NCBI GenBank assembly: GCA_951394045.1
Contig: OX595991.1
Location: 2,356,001-2,420,000 of the forward strand
Reading direction: 5' to 3'
Source: Nitzschia sp. DOCU1
Lineage: Eukaryota; Bacillariophyta; Bacillariophyceae; Bacillariales; Bacillariaceae
Length of the DNA: 64,000 bases
The position numbers and the translations under genes are program-made. The notes beneath the pieces were generated by a model. It worked only from the letters and a program-made list of their open reading frames with translations. It did no database searches and had not been told where the DNA came from. Of this stretch, positions 9,554 to 21,647 are shown in pieces (the first letter of the stretch is position 1; each line of letters starts with the position of its first letter).

Positions 9554-11928
9554 ATGAAAGGAATAACACCACAAAGCGGTTCGAAGGCGGCGTTGATTGT
9601 TGTTCTTGTCTCGTTACTTTCTCGAACGTCATGGGCGCTCGTGACGGGAAAAATCCAAGTCCAAGCCGCTCCCGCCAGAGGATGGGTCCGGTATTCCGAT
9701 GGCGACGATATGACGTCGGACAGCAACTCTATGTCATCTCCAACAATACCCGCGGTTGCCGGCTATATGGATAATAGCATTGCCGTTCACACCAAGCCAG
9801 GTGGGTGGAATGTCACTCGCCGATCATCAGGCCGACGGTCGTCGTTGCAAAGCATCTCGGATTTTGAATGTATAGAAGAAAAGTCCAAACGAGAACTGGA
9901 ATGGATTGTACGCAATACAGAAAAGATTCTTGGACCAGAATCGCCGACTGTTGGTAACATGTCACGAGGAATGATAAAGCTGGTTCGGGATCTAATGAGT
10001 GCATGGTCGCGGCGGGCTTCGAAACCACAAGGATCCAAGGCCCCACATGTCGTTGAACGGCTGCTGCAACGATTGATTCAAGAACGAGATGCTGGAAATG
10101 AATTTGTCTTTATTGATACATCTCTTTACAATCGAGTCCTAGAAGCATGGGCAAACTCGAGTGAGGAGGGATCCGCAGAGCGATGTGAAGAGATTTTATT
10201 GCGGTTGGAAAAGATGTATTTGGAGGATGGAAATGACAGCGTCAAACCGAATGAGTCCTCGTACAATGCCGTCATTAAGGCCTATGTCAAAAATGGCAAC
10301 CGTCACATTTCAGCCACAAAGGTCGAAGCACTGATTAAGCGTATGGAGGAGCAAATGGAAATCCTTGGGGTCGCTCCCACCCGAAGAAGTTACAATTTAC
10401 TCTTGTACGCCTTTGCCAACTCCAAGTTAAAAAACGCTGCCGAACACTCCGAAGAGGTACTACATAAGATGTATCACCGATACGTCGAGGAAGGGGACGA
10501 GCGATGCAAACCTGATATTAACTCGTACAATCAGTGTTTGGCGGCATGGGCCCGAGGCACTTCCAACGGCTTTGAGCACCGGATGCAGGCAATTTATCAA
10601 GAGCTGCTGACACTACCAGACGACATGGAAATCCGTCCAAACGCTGATACTTTCAATGCTGTTATGGGAGGCTGGCTCAAATCGGATAACCCATCATCGC
10701 TTGAGATGATACAAGGGGTTCTGTATACCATGGAGAATGCATATGCTCGTGGAAATGCGGGCGCCAAGCCCGATCGGATCACAATAAACACCATTACGGC
10801 TGCGTATGTTAAAAACGGAACGGAGGAAAGCCTCGAGAAATCAATGGAACAGGCAGCTTACTTGGAACGCAAATATCAAGTCATGCCCAACACTGTCAGT
10901 CACAACATCATCGTAGATTCATGGTGTAAAAGTGGCAGGGAAGATGCTCCAGACCAAGTCATGGACTTGTTGATTACAATGGAAAAGGCTTTTCGCAAGG
11001 GGAAAAGAAACATGAAGCCTGATGGATACACTTATAGCAGCATCATTGGTTGCTTCATAAAATTCCAGCGCCAAGATGCTGCCGAGGTAGCAGAGGAGCT
11101 GCTGCAGCGCATGCAAGATCTGTATCGCAATTATGGCGGGGATCCGCCCACGACCAGTGTTTTCAACGCCTTGATCAACGCTTGGGCGTCTCATTCCGAT
11201 GCCGAGAAGGGAATGCGTCGAGTAAAAGAGCTTCTCAAACTTATGGAGGAGAATGATGGAGACAAAGCCATTCCGAAAGCGAATCGGATAACGTACAATA
11301 CAGTGATCAAGGCCTTTCGCAACTGCCCGGGTGAGAGTTTGGAGTACGTTGACGAACTTTTAATCCAATTGGAAGAGAGAGGCCGATCGGAGCCTCTGAT
11401 GCTGCCAGATTCATATTCCTACACTTCGGCCATTACCGCCTTTGCTCGGTCCGATTTTCCCGACAAGGCACATAGAGCGTTTGGTACGCTAGAACGAATG
11501 TTGGTTGCTGTCCAAGAGGGCAACATGGCTGCCACACCGACGACGCATTCTTACAATGCTGTCCTCAATGCATGCGCATTCACAAATGGCGACGACGACG
11601 CCAGACGACAAGCATTTGACATTGCCATGAAGACGTACGAAATGTTAAAAAGAAAGGGACCCCTGACCACACCACCTATGGTACACTTCTTCGGATATGT
11701 GCTACGCTGCTTCCTGAAAAAAGCGAGCGGGAGTCTCTTGTTGATGAGATTTTTCGAAAGGCTTGCGCAACAGGAAATGTAGGCTCAATGGTCATTGCTC
11801 AACTCCGTTTTGCGTCTACGCCCAACCAACATATTCGTCTAACTGGGCGGGAAGTTGTGGAACGAATCAACGTCAAAGACTTTCCAAAGTCTTGGACTCG
11901 CAACGTCAGAGAACGTCGTGGGGAGTAG
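9554..11928 (+). CDS. pentatricopeptide-repeat protein with apparent C-terminal frameshift
   Basis: Organelle RNA-binding PPR protein. The ATG at 9554 (ACCATGA) is preferred because it starts a hydrophobic signal-like segment (ALIVVLVSLLSRTSWA). About twelve PPR units follow, recognisable by Pro-x-x-x-(S/T)-(Y/F)-N cores such as PNESSYNAVIKAYVKNG, PTRRSYNLLLYAFANS, PDINSYNQCLAAWARG and PDGYTYSSIIGCF. Read without correction the frame stops at 11782 (742 aa). From the A6 run at 11717-11722 the -1 frame stays open to 11928 and encodes a plausible end with FRKACATGNVGS and FPKSWTRNVRERR, similar in style to the ends of other diatom PPR proteins. One extra A, or a -1 slip, joins the two (about 791 aa). 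A sequencing slip, an allele, or ribosomal frameshifting are all possible. The target RNA is unknown. Confidence 0.82.
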
Positions 11929-12025
11929 AAAAGTACTGAATATCGTAGATTAGACCAATTTTGAATTCTTTGCTAGATATCGTACACTTGCTAGTACTAA
12001 CAGCCCCTAACACGTCTCATTCGAA

Positions 12026-14426
12026 TTATGGTCCGAATGGATCCTCGTCCTCGTCGACTTCTGCTTCCTCCCCGTGCACTCGGAATCGGTACAAGCAGGC
12101 GTAATCGTTGCCCCAGTTGGAGTCAATGGCGAGACTGATAGACTGCAACGGCGGTACTTGCTTACCGAAGATTTCTGTGGCCACTTCAAATTCCTGGAGA
12201 GAAGCATTGGATTCTGTAGAAAGAATGGCAATTAGAGTCAGATTGAGATTCGAAGGAAATTTAGTCGCCATTGCTTTCGAAATATGTATGCTTACCAATA
12301 TCGTACTCAAATGACCCCAGAGACCATGACTTTGTCGCAGCCTCGTCGTCCTCGTAACCCATAATTCGAAAGGCTCGAATGGCACTATTTCTTTGATCGG
12401 TGATGCCTCGAGGCGGGTGCTCAATAACCACACTTCGAACTTCCACAGGGGTTGGGAGTGCAATTGTTAGGGTACCTAAGTTACCACTCTTATGGTCGTC
12501 ACCACCACGACCAACCTGCGATCGCCGTCTCTTCAGTAAATCCTTGACGGGTGCTTGTTGGAAGGACCAGCACTGTCCCAATGCGTTGCCCGGATAGGTG
12601 GGAGTTATGGCTGCTTCTGGCCCAAAACCGTAAAATCTCAGCCGCAAAAAATGCAGCAATCGATTTCCCAAAGGTAACGTGTCCACCAGCGATGGACTCG
12701 TTTCCCGTTTGCCGTGACGAATAACTCTTGCCCCGTTGTAAATGGAAGCATGATCATATTGTCCAGTTCGATCTGCCGATTCCAATTCCAGCCGAAATTG
12801 CACGATTTCGTCAATCTCGACGAGGTTTAGACGGTCTCCCTCGTCATCTGAAGCTACGACGGCTGGCTCCTCTACCTTTGCAGCTTCCTCTAGCTCAGCA
12901 AGCTTTGCTGCTGCATTTCTGTTTGTCGTCAGGGTCCTGGCGATTTGACCCCTGATCCAGTGTCGCAGCGAAGTTTCCGTCTGAGGTGATCTGATCAACG
13001 CCTTGACCGATGACATGATTCTCTCTATCAATTCGTTTCGTTTCTCTTCCACCGCAGAAGCCCGGACTGGCGGATCCGAATCTCCAGCAATTGCTGTGGA
13101 AGAGCTTGCGCCAGCGACATTCGTGCTCGAGCAACCTTCAGGTACTTCGACCTGCCACAAGTCAACTTTTGTCGTGTCCATCACTGTCTGTCCAATACTA
13201 TTCAAGGATTCTCTCACTTGGTGCCACACTGGGGCATCCAATGGGCTGCTTTCATCGAGGGCAGTCAACAGCAATGTCTCGGCTTCGTGAAGCCGCGCCG
13301 ATCGTTCTAGCGCCTGCTTCTTTTCTTCCAAAAGGACAGAGATACTGTCCACAATTTCTGCCAGAACCTTCCGTGACTGTTGAACTGATTCTTTTCGTTG
13401 GCCCACACGTTCTTTCAAGCGCATCATCGTTTCAATGGATTGCTGAAGGGAATGCGGCGGGTCCTCTCCTGTTTCATCAACTGCTACTGCATCTGCTGTT
13501 CGGGTTTCTGCCTTTTCTGTTGGCACAATGCTATCAATCTCAGGAAGTGTCATCTCTTGAAGAGGAACAGCATAGTCTGACAATGCCACCGTCACTGGCC
13601 ATAGCAATCGCCACAAGGGATAAAAGAATAACACCGACAAAGCAATTCTCCAAAGTAGCGCTTTATGGGCATGCTTCTTCAAAGACAAAACTTCGGCGTC
13701 GTCGCCGTCATGTTCCCCATTCATAGGTGGTTGCACTACTGGAGGCGTGTCAGCTGTCGATACCCCAGCCGTCGCAGTGGCTGCTGTTGTAGCCACGTCG
13801 GGTGGCTGTGCATCAAAGAGACGACGATTCGAATCTTTCGGTGGTTCGAGTGGCAAATCTGCACCACTTTCTTTCACCGCACTACTTTCTGGATCTTGCG
13901 CCGTAGCTACAGCAGCATGATCCGTTGATAACAACGATTCCCGAGGTGCTCTAGCTGAAGTACGTGTTTCAGTACGGCTAGTTGGCTTGGCAGCAGCAGC
14001 AGTACTGGGAGGCATTGGTGGTTTGCTGCTCGCAGCAGGCGCGGCTTCATCGGTTGCAGGAGTGTCGTCGGCGCCATTTTCAGAACCAGTAGTCTTTCGC
14101 TTTGATTTACGTTCTGTTGTTGTTGTTGCCCCACGAGCCCTCTTGGCAACCTTTTGGTCGTCAGGAGGTGTTAAGCCAGTCGTTTCCTTGGATCGCCGAC
14201 GTTTTCGTCTTCCTGATCGCAATACCATATCCTTTTTTCGGACGGGAGATGGCGAACCAACCGGCTCTTCTGGTGCTTCCTCCATTTCTTCATCGTCCTC
14301 GCCATCATCATCTTCGTCGCCACCGGAAGAACCCAGCATGTCTTCATCATCATCCTCGAATTGTCCTTCATCGTCGTCCATGGCGGCCTCCGATTCAGCG
14401 GCGCGCTTTCCTGACGTACGGGGCAT
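12026..14426 (-). CDS. SUN-domain nuclear envelope protein
   Basis: Two exons, 14426-12296 and 12213-12026, joined by GTAAGC...CAG give 772 aa. The N-terminal 250 residues are acidic, then basic (GRRKRRRSK, a likely nuclear signal), and face the nucleoplasm by analogy. One transmembrane helix lies at about 256-282. A luminal coiled-coil/linker follows, and a SUN domain covers about 557-765, with YDHASIYNGARVIRHG, the CWSFQQ segment and, in exon 2, SNWGNDYACLYRFRVHG, the conserved terminal SUN strand. SUN proteins anchor KASH partners across the nuclear envelope (LINC complex). The ATG at 14426 is the first in frame. The gene is convergent with the PPR gene. The extra acidic tail EVDEDEDPFGP after the SUN domain is unusual. 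Family call is strong. Confidence 0.87.
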
Positions 14427-15399
14427 TTTAACTCCCAACGACTGAAGGTACAATTCGTGGCTCGTTCAAGAAATTAAACAAGTAGCCAAGTAGTCCTTTA
14501 ACAAGGTATGAGGTGACTGTCGACACGGCGTTTGTAGGAGCTGCTCCTCTAAAAGTCACCCTTGGCCATTGTCCATGGGGGTGTTGGTGTTTGCGGACTG
14601 TGTTGGCTGCAGCAGTGACTTTGGTGTGTGGCCGATCTTTTGTGTAGAAAATGTACTATCAAAAAGTGGACAAAATTTAAAGCCACGATGGGTAGATGGC
14701 TACTTTCCCAACATAGATATACTGGTAAGTATATTTATCTTTACGATTCAATCGACCCATACCGACTTCACAGGAAGGATGCGAACGGCGGGCAGATTTT
14801 GAACGTTCGTGTTGATCATTGGGATTCTTCCGGCGATTTCGAAAGAAACATCCGTTACTTCCGCCCCGCGCGTTGACAGTCGGAATGCACATATTGGTGA
14901 CATAATCACCAAATCGTTACGAACAACGTCCAAAACGACCCAACCGCAAAAATTGTACGTTCACACGGCTATCTGCCATTTGGCCGGCCTGTCACATTTA
15001 GTGTTTTGTCTTCACACAATTTGAATATTTTATTCAGATCTGTATCTTTGTATTGCTCCGAGCCCGACTGACTTGCCAAGGCTACACATTTTCTATCGCC
15101 ACATCGAGGCTCGTGTCGGAAAAAAAACTGCCAAAAAGAAGCGGGAGGCCTGCCTCAAGTAAACGTCGAACGGATTTGGCAGTGTACGTAGAGCATTGTC
15201 TCGATGGCCTTAACACAGGCTTTTACTCTATTGACTTTTATTGATACACAGCAACAACATCGTGCACCTCATATACGGAGTTGTAGTTGGCACGATTGGG
15301 AGTGTTAGATCGTCTGAGATTTTGCTTTACAATCTACGTTTGTTTGAGGAGACGGAAACACGAGTGGAGAAAGGTTTCCACATTTCGTAGTAGTTGATC
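14427..15399. other. intergenic region upstream of the large membrane protein
   Basis: Nearly 1 kb without a gene I can support. It should include the SUN-gene promoter on the left and the promoter of the surface protein on the right. Several short open frames here have no motif or splice support. Confidence 0.4.
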
Positions 15400-18300
15400 A
15401 TGCCGTCCAATGCAATGAAGGTGCTCACGGCCTTGTGCCTGGGAGGATCGATTGTCGAGAGCAAGCTGGCAGATCGTTCTAGGATTGTGAAAGCCCGCTA
15501 CGAATCGGGTGCTTACGATCGCTACCACGACAATGGACGTCCCATTGAAGGGCCTAGTTATCGGGCAACCCGCTTTGATGCGGAGATGGAAGTAGAAAAG
15601 CGATTCCAGGCCGAGTTGAAGAAGAAACAAAGGAGAAAGGCACAACAAAAGCCAGCCCCTTGGCAGATGGAACTACCTGCACAGGGGGCAAGTGAAGAAA
15701 CACGCAGGGGGGATGTTCAAATGTTCCGCAAGCGCGACGATGAAGCCACCGCTACGGATGTGGACGGTCAAGACGAAGGGGATCGCAAGCTATCCTCACA
15801 GCTGACTGGTTGCTGCTATAACTACAAGAACTATTACGCTGCTGATCTGTGCGCAATGTACGGAAATGACTGCGAGAGTGGTGAAACACCGTCGCATGAC
15901 TCAGGAGATAGCAGCTGCCAACAAGACGGCCTTTCGTTCATTGGAGTCTCGTTCTCGGTCAACACAGCCAGTGGTAACCCTTACTCGTACCAGCTTTGTG
16001 ACCAGTTCCCCATGGAGAACATTATTGACCGTACATACGACTATGTTATGAGTATGGACGAGGACGGTTGGCTTGTTGGAGGTGGATACAAGACGTTCGA
16101 TTACTCTGGAAAGATGCCGTAAGTAACGCAACGCTGTAGCCGGGTTTGGATGCGACTTTCATGGGATCCTTATTAATATTGTCTCTCGTCTTGCACAGTT
16201 ATATTGACTCGTCGCACACGGAGCTGCTTCGTGTCGGTAACATGAATCCTGATGCTGGTGGTACATCCATTGACGCCGTGTACACTGCTATGGAGTCCGT
16301 GTCATTCCCTCCTTTTTCCATTTTCCCTGAGTACCTCAAGGGTGGTGGAGGACACCATTCTGGTGACAATGACGATGAATCTGTGCCTTCTAGTGATATT
16401 ACACTGATTGTTTCTGTAGTTGAAAGCTACGAAGAAGGAGACTCGTATTCGTCCTATGAATACTTCTTGGACGATCTTTTCAATGCCATGGACAATGCAG
16501 GAGGTGGTCCTTGCATGGATGACCACGACACTGATCCTCACGTTTCCATGTCTCGTGGTGTTAAGTTCTGGTCGTCATACCATCAGAAACAGTATATGTA
16601 TCAGTCAAACTTGGAAATCGCGGTTTGGCAAGCCATGTACCCATACGGAACCCCAATCGGTTCTGGAGGCTACGCCGCCTTTCCTCCCGGTCACGGAGGA
16701 ACCAAGCAGAAGGTCGGGTACGGCAACTTGTACTTCTTCTTCGATCGCGCCAACATTACCAGAGCCTTCACACCCAACCGTGATTTGACGAGCAGCGAAA
16801 GTTACTATGCAAAGCTTTTCATGAAGACCGATGTGTCACAGTTCTACTCGAGTACTACTTCGATTAACTTTGACTACAGTAGCTCCCATGATGACGGTGA
16901 CAATAGCTACGAGCACAACCCGTACTCTTGGAGTGCAACGAGTTCTAAGCACGACATGACGGACGGATGGGATCTTCCTCCCAACTGTCTGCAGGAGGGA
17001 GAAACCTTTTTTGGTATTCCTCTGTCGCGTACCTCTGAGTCCAAGCTCCAGAGTTCGTCGTCTTTTCAGGAGCAGTTTGACTTTGAGTACTTGGCGGACC
17101 GTAACGGTACTTATATCAAGTCGTTTGGTACCAATCACGGTTGGTTGATTGGAGAAGAGCTCGGAAATGCTGTCGGTTCAATTGTCGACAAGGATACTGC
17201 GCACATTCCAATCTTTTACACTGGCACGACAAATGCCCACCTGGTACGTATCATCGTCGTGGTCGCTCGATGGCACGTCTCGCTTTGTATTGGTTTCTAA
17301 CTGTTTGCTCTTTCGCATTTGCAGGGTGGAATTTCGTTGAGTGACGTTATCAAGGTAGCTCAGAACATTGACTTTGGTACCTTGTACATCAAGCCCGCCT
17401 TTGTCTTCATTGATGAAGATGGTCACGCTAAGCTGCAATTTGAAGCTGACACTTCATCGGCCTTGGCGTATCTGTACGATACGCTTTGCAAAGAATTGGG
17501 TATTGCTTGGAACTACGAGTCTCCCTCCAACAAACTCGGCGTCTACACCAACTGCGCGATGCACGCCGCTGGCGACCGTGCTTCGTATGGATGTGGTCCC
17601 GACGGAACCAACCAAGGTGGATTCTGTCCTCAGATGACTCTGGCCTATGCCCCACGTTTCAACTCTGAGGAGGCCGCTGCTGCTTATCTCGATCGATGCA
17701 ACAATTACGTTGACTATTGGCGCGCCCTCTACCCTTCTGGAGTAGCCGTTGGTACCTCCAAGTTCTGCCCCAACGGAGGATGTCTTGCGCTGTTCCTCAA
17801 TCGTCTGGATGTATACGAAGTGTTCAAGCCTGATTTGGGTGGTTCGTGGGTTGAGTACAACGGAGCTTCGATGCCTCCGACCTTTTCCCCAGCTCCCACG
17901 TGGAAAGGAGGCTGCGATGAGCCGCACAACTTCCACTTGGATAAGTGCTTTAGAAAGCGATACAAGCCCAAGGCCTCGGCCGTTGCTTGGGATGCTCTTG
18001 GATCTGTTGGTCAGTTCTCTGTCATGCTTGTGGTTTTCATGGCAGTCACACTATCAGTTTCCATCTTCCTTGCACGAGCACGAAAGAAGAGAAGGCGAGG
18101 AGAAAGTTACCTCGGATTCTTCTTCCGCGACCTCACCCGAAAGCGAAGAAAGAAGAAGAGGAGAAAGGGAACTGGCCTGGAAGAGTCCATGCTTGAGAGT
18201 AGCAGCCGCAAATCCAAATCTAGTAAGCGAGGCTCCTCGCGATCCCGCAGTAAGTCTCGACGTCGAAGTAAGTCGTCGGGCAAGAGCCGTGACGGCAGCA

Positions 18301-18479
18301 AGTCTCGAACACTCCGACCGGTTCCGCTTCAGGCAGGCAGCGTCTCTGGTAGTAAAGGCACGAGCCGGGGTCGCTCCAGTTCTCGAAGACGGGAGGGCAA
18401 GGATGAATCAAGTGGCGTCTTTGATCTGACAGTCACAAATCCACAAGAAGACAGCGACAAGCGACAACAATTGGTATAG
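15400..18479 (+). CDS. large type-I membrane protein with RS-rich cytoplasmic tail
   Basis: Three exons, 15400-16118, 16199-17243 and 17325-18479, join in frame to 972 aa. I do not recognise the family. A short signal peptide (KVLTALCLGGSIVES) precedes a charged segment and then a long extracytoplasmic region. That region has paired cysteines (LTGCCYNYKNYY, CAMYGNDC), many Tyr/Ser/Gly residues, and two similar halves: GWLVGGGYKTFDYSGK in the first and GWLIGEELGNAVGSIVD in the second. A single transmembrane helix lies near residue 835 (SVMLVVFMAVTLSVSIFLA). The tail after it is strongly basic (KRRRGES, RKRRKKKRRKG), then rich in Ser/Arg pairs. The layout suggests a cell-surface or secretory-membrane receptor or wall/adhesion protein, but no function is claimed. 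Exon phases support the model. Confidence 0.8.
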
Positions 18480-18838
18480 CTTTTGCGTTTTGGAAGCGCG
18501 TGCTTTTCCTTTGCGAGCGTCGTCGTATCATACCATTCATGTTCCATTACAAAACAAGTTCGATGCATTGCAATATTTAAATTTAAATCTTTCTAAGGAA
18601 ATGAGCTGAACAATATGTTATTCTTGAGTTTTTGGTCGAATAGACTCCATTTTAGTAGTAGTGCAAGGAAAGTGGCCGAATGCCCTCCCCTGTGAAGGAA
18701 ACAGTGCTTCCCTGCCGATGTCTGTCCCGACATCGCCGACTACACCTGTGGCAACATGCCTTCAACGCTTACGCCGACTCCTGTGCTTTCTCTACAGAAT
18801 AGTTAGAAAACATAGCTTTAGCGTTAACAGGATCAGCA
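18480..18838. other. convergent 3' spacer
   Basis: This stretch lies between two convergent stop codons and probably holds both 3' UTRs. It includes an AT-rich ATTTAAATTTAAAT run near 18575. No gene is seen. Confidence 0.45.
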
Positions 18839-20522
18839 CTACTCGTAGCCGTCGCGAAACATCATCCTTCGTAATCGGCGGTGTGAGTTTTCTTCCAACT
18901 CGTCGGCGTTCATGTAGCGCAGAGCTTGCTGGGCACGCTGACCTCTTTTACTGATAAGGGCACTAATGGCAATTTGAACAATGGACGGGTCTGCCCGCAA
19001 CAGCGAATATGAAGTGTCGATCGAATCCTCGTTGCCCACAGCGGAAAGCAAAAATGGCCATAGGGCAGTTCTTGGATCCTTGATATTCAGTGAGTTGGGA
19101 TACGCTTTCAGAAGCGCAGCGATCAATTTTAGCGGTTTCCGACTTTCTACAGCGTAGTGAATGGGTAAGCGCTTCGAACTTTCTGCGGCTTTGTATGCTG
19201 CTTGAGGGTACTCCGACAAAAGCTTGTAAGCCATTTCATCCTCACACGGTGCCGTCCCAGGCGGGCTTTGACGTTGGCATACCAGGTGAAGCGGGAGAAA
19301 GCCGTCTGAGTCCACCTTTGAGACGTCTTCTTTCCGAAAGTGCAGCGCAATATCATAGAACACAGTTGGAAAATCAATGTTCGACCTCGAGAGCATGTGC
19401 ACAGGCAGCCATTCCTCCTCTTTTTGCCCAGCACTTGTATGAAGCACCTTCAGGTATCCTTGGATGTTCTCCCAGGCCTCATTCCCCGTAATTTCGTGTT
19501 CTTTCCAGTTAACATCAACAAAATTCCCAACGAACTGATCAAATGGAAGCTTGCCTGCAGAATTCTTCACTCTCAACGATGCTGTGGAATATCGCAAGAG
19601 CTGTTGAACCCGTCTAGGCGACATGTACCCATCCAAGGCCCAGTGCAGAGGCGTGTCACCGTCACCATCGACACAAAGCGTGGGGTCAGTCTTTAACATA
19701 TCGTCTGGCGAGGGCTTGCAGTAACCCATCATTAACGTCAAGGAAGAAATTGGACACTGGCGCGAATAGGCGAGATAGTGCAGCGCCGTCGAGCCTCTTG
19801 AATCTTTGGCAGTTATGAGCGACAAGGCAGTAGGAGCAGATGGATTCCCATTATGATCCCGCGTATTAGACAGCAACACACGCAGCAGGTTTGTTTGCAC
19901 CGAGTGCTCACACAATACATGCAATGGTGTCTTCCCCAGCAAATCGGTCACAGTAAGTATGGATTCATGAACTTCAGATCTTGCATTTCCATGTGCTTCA
20001 TTCGTTTCATCGTCTTCATTGTCGTCGACTTCCGCATTTTGAGGAGGAAATGAAACCCGGACGGGACCCAACGCATGAGACTTCTCTATCATGAAGGCAG
20101 TGAATTCACAGATATGGTGGTTATCGTCCATGGCACAATCCAGACAACTGGGCAAAGGCCGCTGATCGACAAGTTCATCCTCTTCATCGTCCGAAACTTC
20201 CCCCGAATAGTCTGGATGGTGGATGGGGAATGTAGCCAATTTGCACAACTCGTGGATCACCAGGCGCTGATTATGATTCCCCGTAATGGTGTAGAGGCAC
20301 TCAGGGTCATTCTCCACCTTCTTCCTGGCCTCGGCCCATCGCTTCTATAGGTGCGAAACTTTTCTGTTGAGAAGCCAGCATCGTGGAGCGTACGACAATG
20401 TCGGCGAAAAATTTACTCACCATGCAGACCAATTCCAAAAGACTTTCAGGGTAGCCCTCCGGGATGCGAATTCGAGGACAAGCTCCTTCAATCGACGACG
20501 ACGCTGATGTTTCGTCTGTCAT
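18839..20522 (-). CDS. ankyrin-repeat protein
   Basis: Two exons, 20522-20421 (34 codons) and 20344-18839, joined by GTGAGT...TAG in phase 0, give 535 aa. The join yields LLELVCMKRWAEARKKVEN, a helical lead-in. Ankyrin-type units with the xTPLHxx core follow: GKTPLHVLCEHS, GSTALHYLAYS, GDTPLHWALDG, GFLPLHLVCQ and RLPIHYAVES. Between units there are acidic inserts (SDDEEDELVD). No enzymatic or membrane domain is seen. Ankyrin repeats bind protein partners; such proteins are abundant in diatoms, and no specific role can be given. Start is the first ATG, preceded by CC. Confidence 0.85.
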
Positions 20523-21265
20523 GGTGATGGGTGTGATTGATACGGTATCTGTCTTGCTAGTAGGTGGTAGATTTCAAGATTTCAATATGCTGTTGGAAGA
20601 CTCGAGCCACTGGTGATTTGTTCAGGACTAGCCACGTTGTTGTTTCCCACCCAGTCCTTCCAATATGTTGTTGTTTGTACAAGCCGAGTGTTGTGGGAAA
20701 GTGATGCTTCGTCGCGTGGGGGTATGGGGTGATGATGATCCGCTTGCTCAGCATCAACGACAGGAGAGAATCAACTGCGGAGCACTCGGCAATAACCTGA
20801 TCTTGAAGTTCATGTTTGCAAACGGGGGTGGAACACAATTCTCCCCCACGATGTTGCTTTGATGATCGCCACATACATATCATACATTATTCTACTACTA
20901 CGCGGGTTGATTGATTCAATCGAATGTGTTCGATATGGGTGCGCTGGTCGGAGCGCAGAAAATCTCAAGGACATTTTTGTCCACGAAAAGGTGCGAGCGA
21001 ATTATGTGTAGCGAATTTTGATGTTGGGTTCGCCCGCGCAAGGTGGAAAGCATGCTATCATACGTACCTGTGTCAGGTACTTCGATTTATACCTAATTAC
21101 TTACCGGTAGTTCCTATCCTAATTTAGCTAGAGTAGATTACCAGGTCACTCTTACCGTCATAAGAGCCACAAAAAGACTTGATGACAATGATGAGCCCCC
21201 ATAGGCTGTATGAAGAGATGTACTTCTACCACTGCCGGTACCTCCTCCTCCTACTACTTAGTCAC
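20523..21265. other. intergenic region upstream of the ankyrin gene
   Basis: About 740 bp without a supported gene. The right part (about 21180-21260) has simple GATGA and TCCTCC runs. The left part should contain the ankyrin promoter. Confidence 0.4.
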
Positions 21266-21640
21266 AGCGTCGGCGCAGACGAGACGAGATGGGGGCTTCT
21301 TCAAACAACCGCATCCTCTGAAATTTCCACAACAAGGCCCTTACTAGTCGTAGTAGTAGTTTACTTCGACTAGTAGTGAACCAAGAACAAACTGCCTCCC
21401 ATGTACAGTGGAGGAATAGCAAGATATAGTATACCATACCTTCGACGCTGCTTTCGGTGTAATAGGAATCAATATATACGCTGAACTCGTCAAAGAAGAC
21501 ACCACAGGATTCAGCCACCTCAAGGTTCTTCAAGCATTCCAAAGTGCCACACTCCCCGGGAAAAGTTTGCGCCCTGATAGGAGTGGGGCTCGGGAAAGGA
21601 ATAAGCGGCGTCCAGCTTGGCTGGCTAATAGGTGGTCAAG
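21266..21640 (-). pseudogene. decayed 3' fragment duplicated from the PPC-like membrane-protein gene
   Basis: The minus strand encodes a degraded copy of the C-terminus of the gene at 23247-25259. The best match is ESSVEGMVYYILL here against ESSVEGMIYYILL there, with GECGTLECL against GVCGSLLCF and SWTPL against SWTNL. The homology continues into the sequence beyond the stop: both copies share AGCGTCGGCGCAG (21266 and 23167), ACGAGATGG, AAGATATAGTATA and TCGACGCTGCTTTCG. The fragment lacks the rest of the protein and has diverged strongly, so I read it as a partial segmental duplication that has become a pseudogene. It abuts the stop of the ribonuclease Z-like gene. Confidence 0.62.
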
Positions 21641-21647
21641 CCGCCTT

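Noticed and set aside
13091..13726. 211-codon plus-strand open frame inside the SUN gene
   Set aside because: Overlaps the well-supported minus-strand SUN exon; composition fits a shadow frame.
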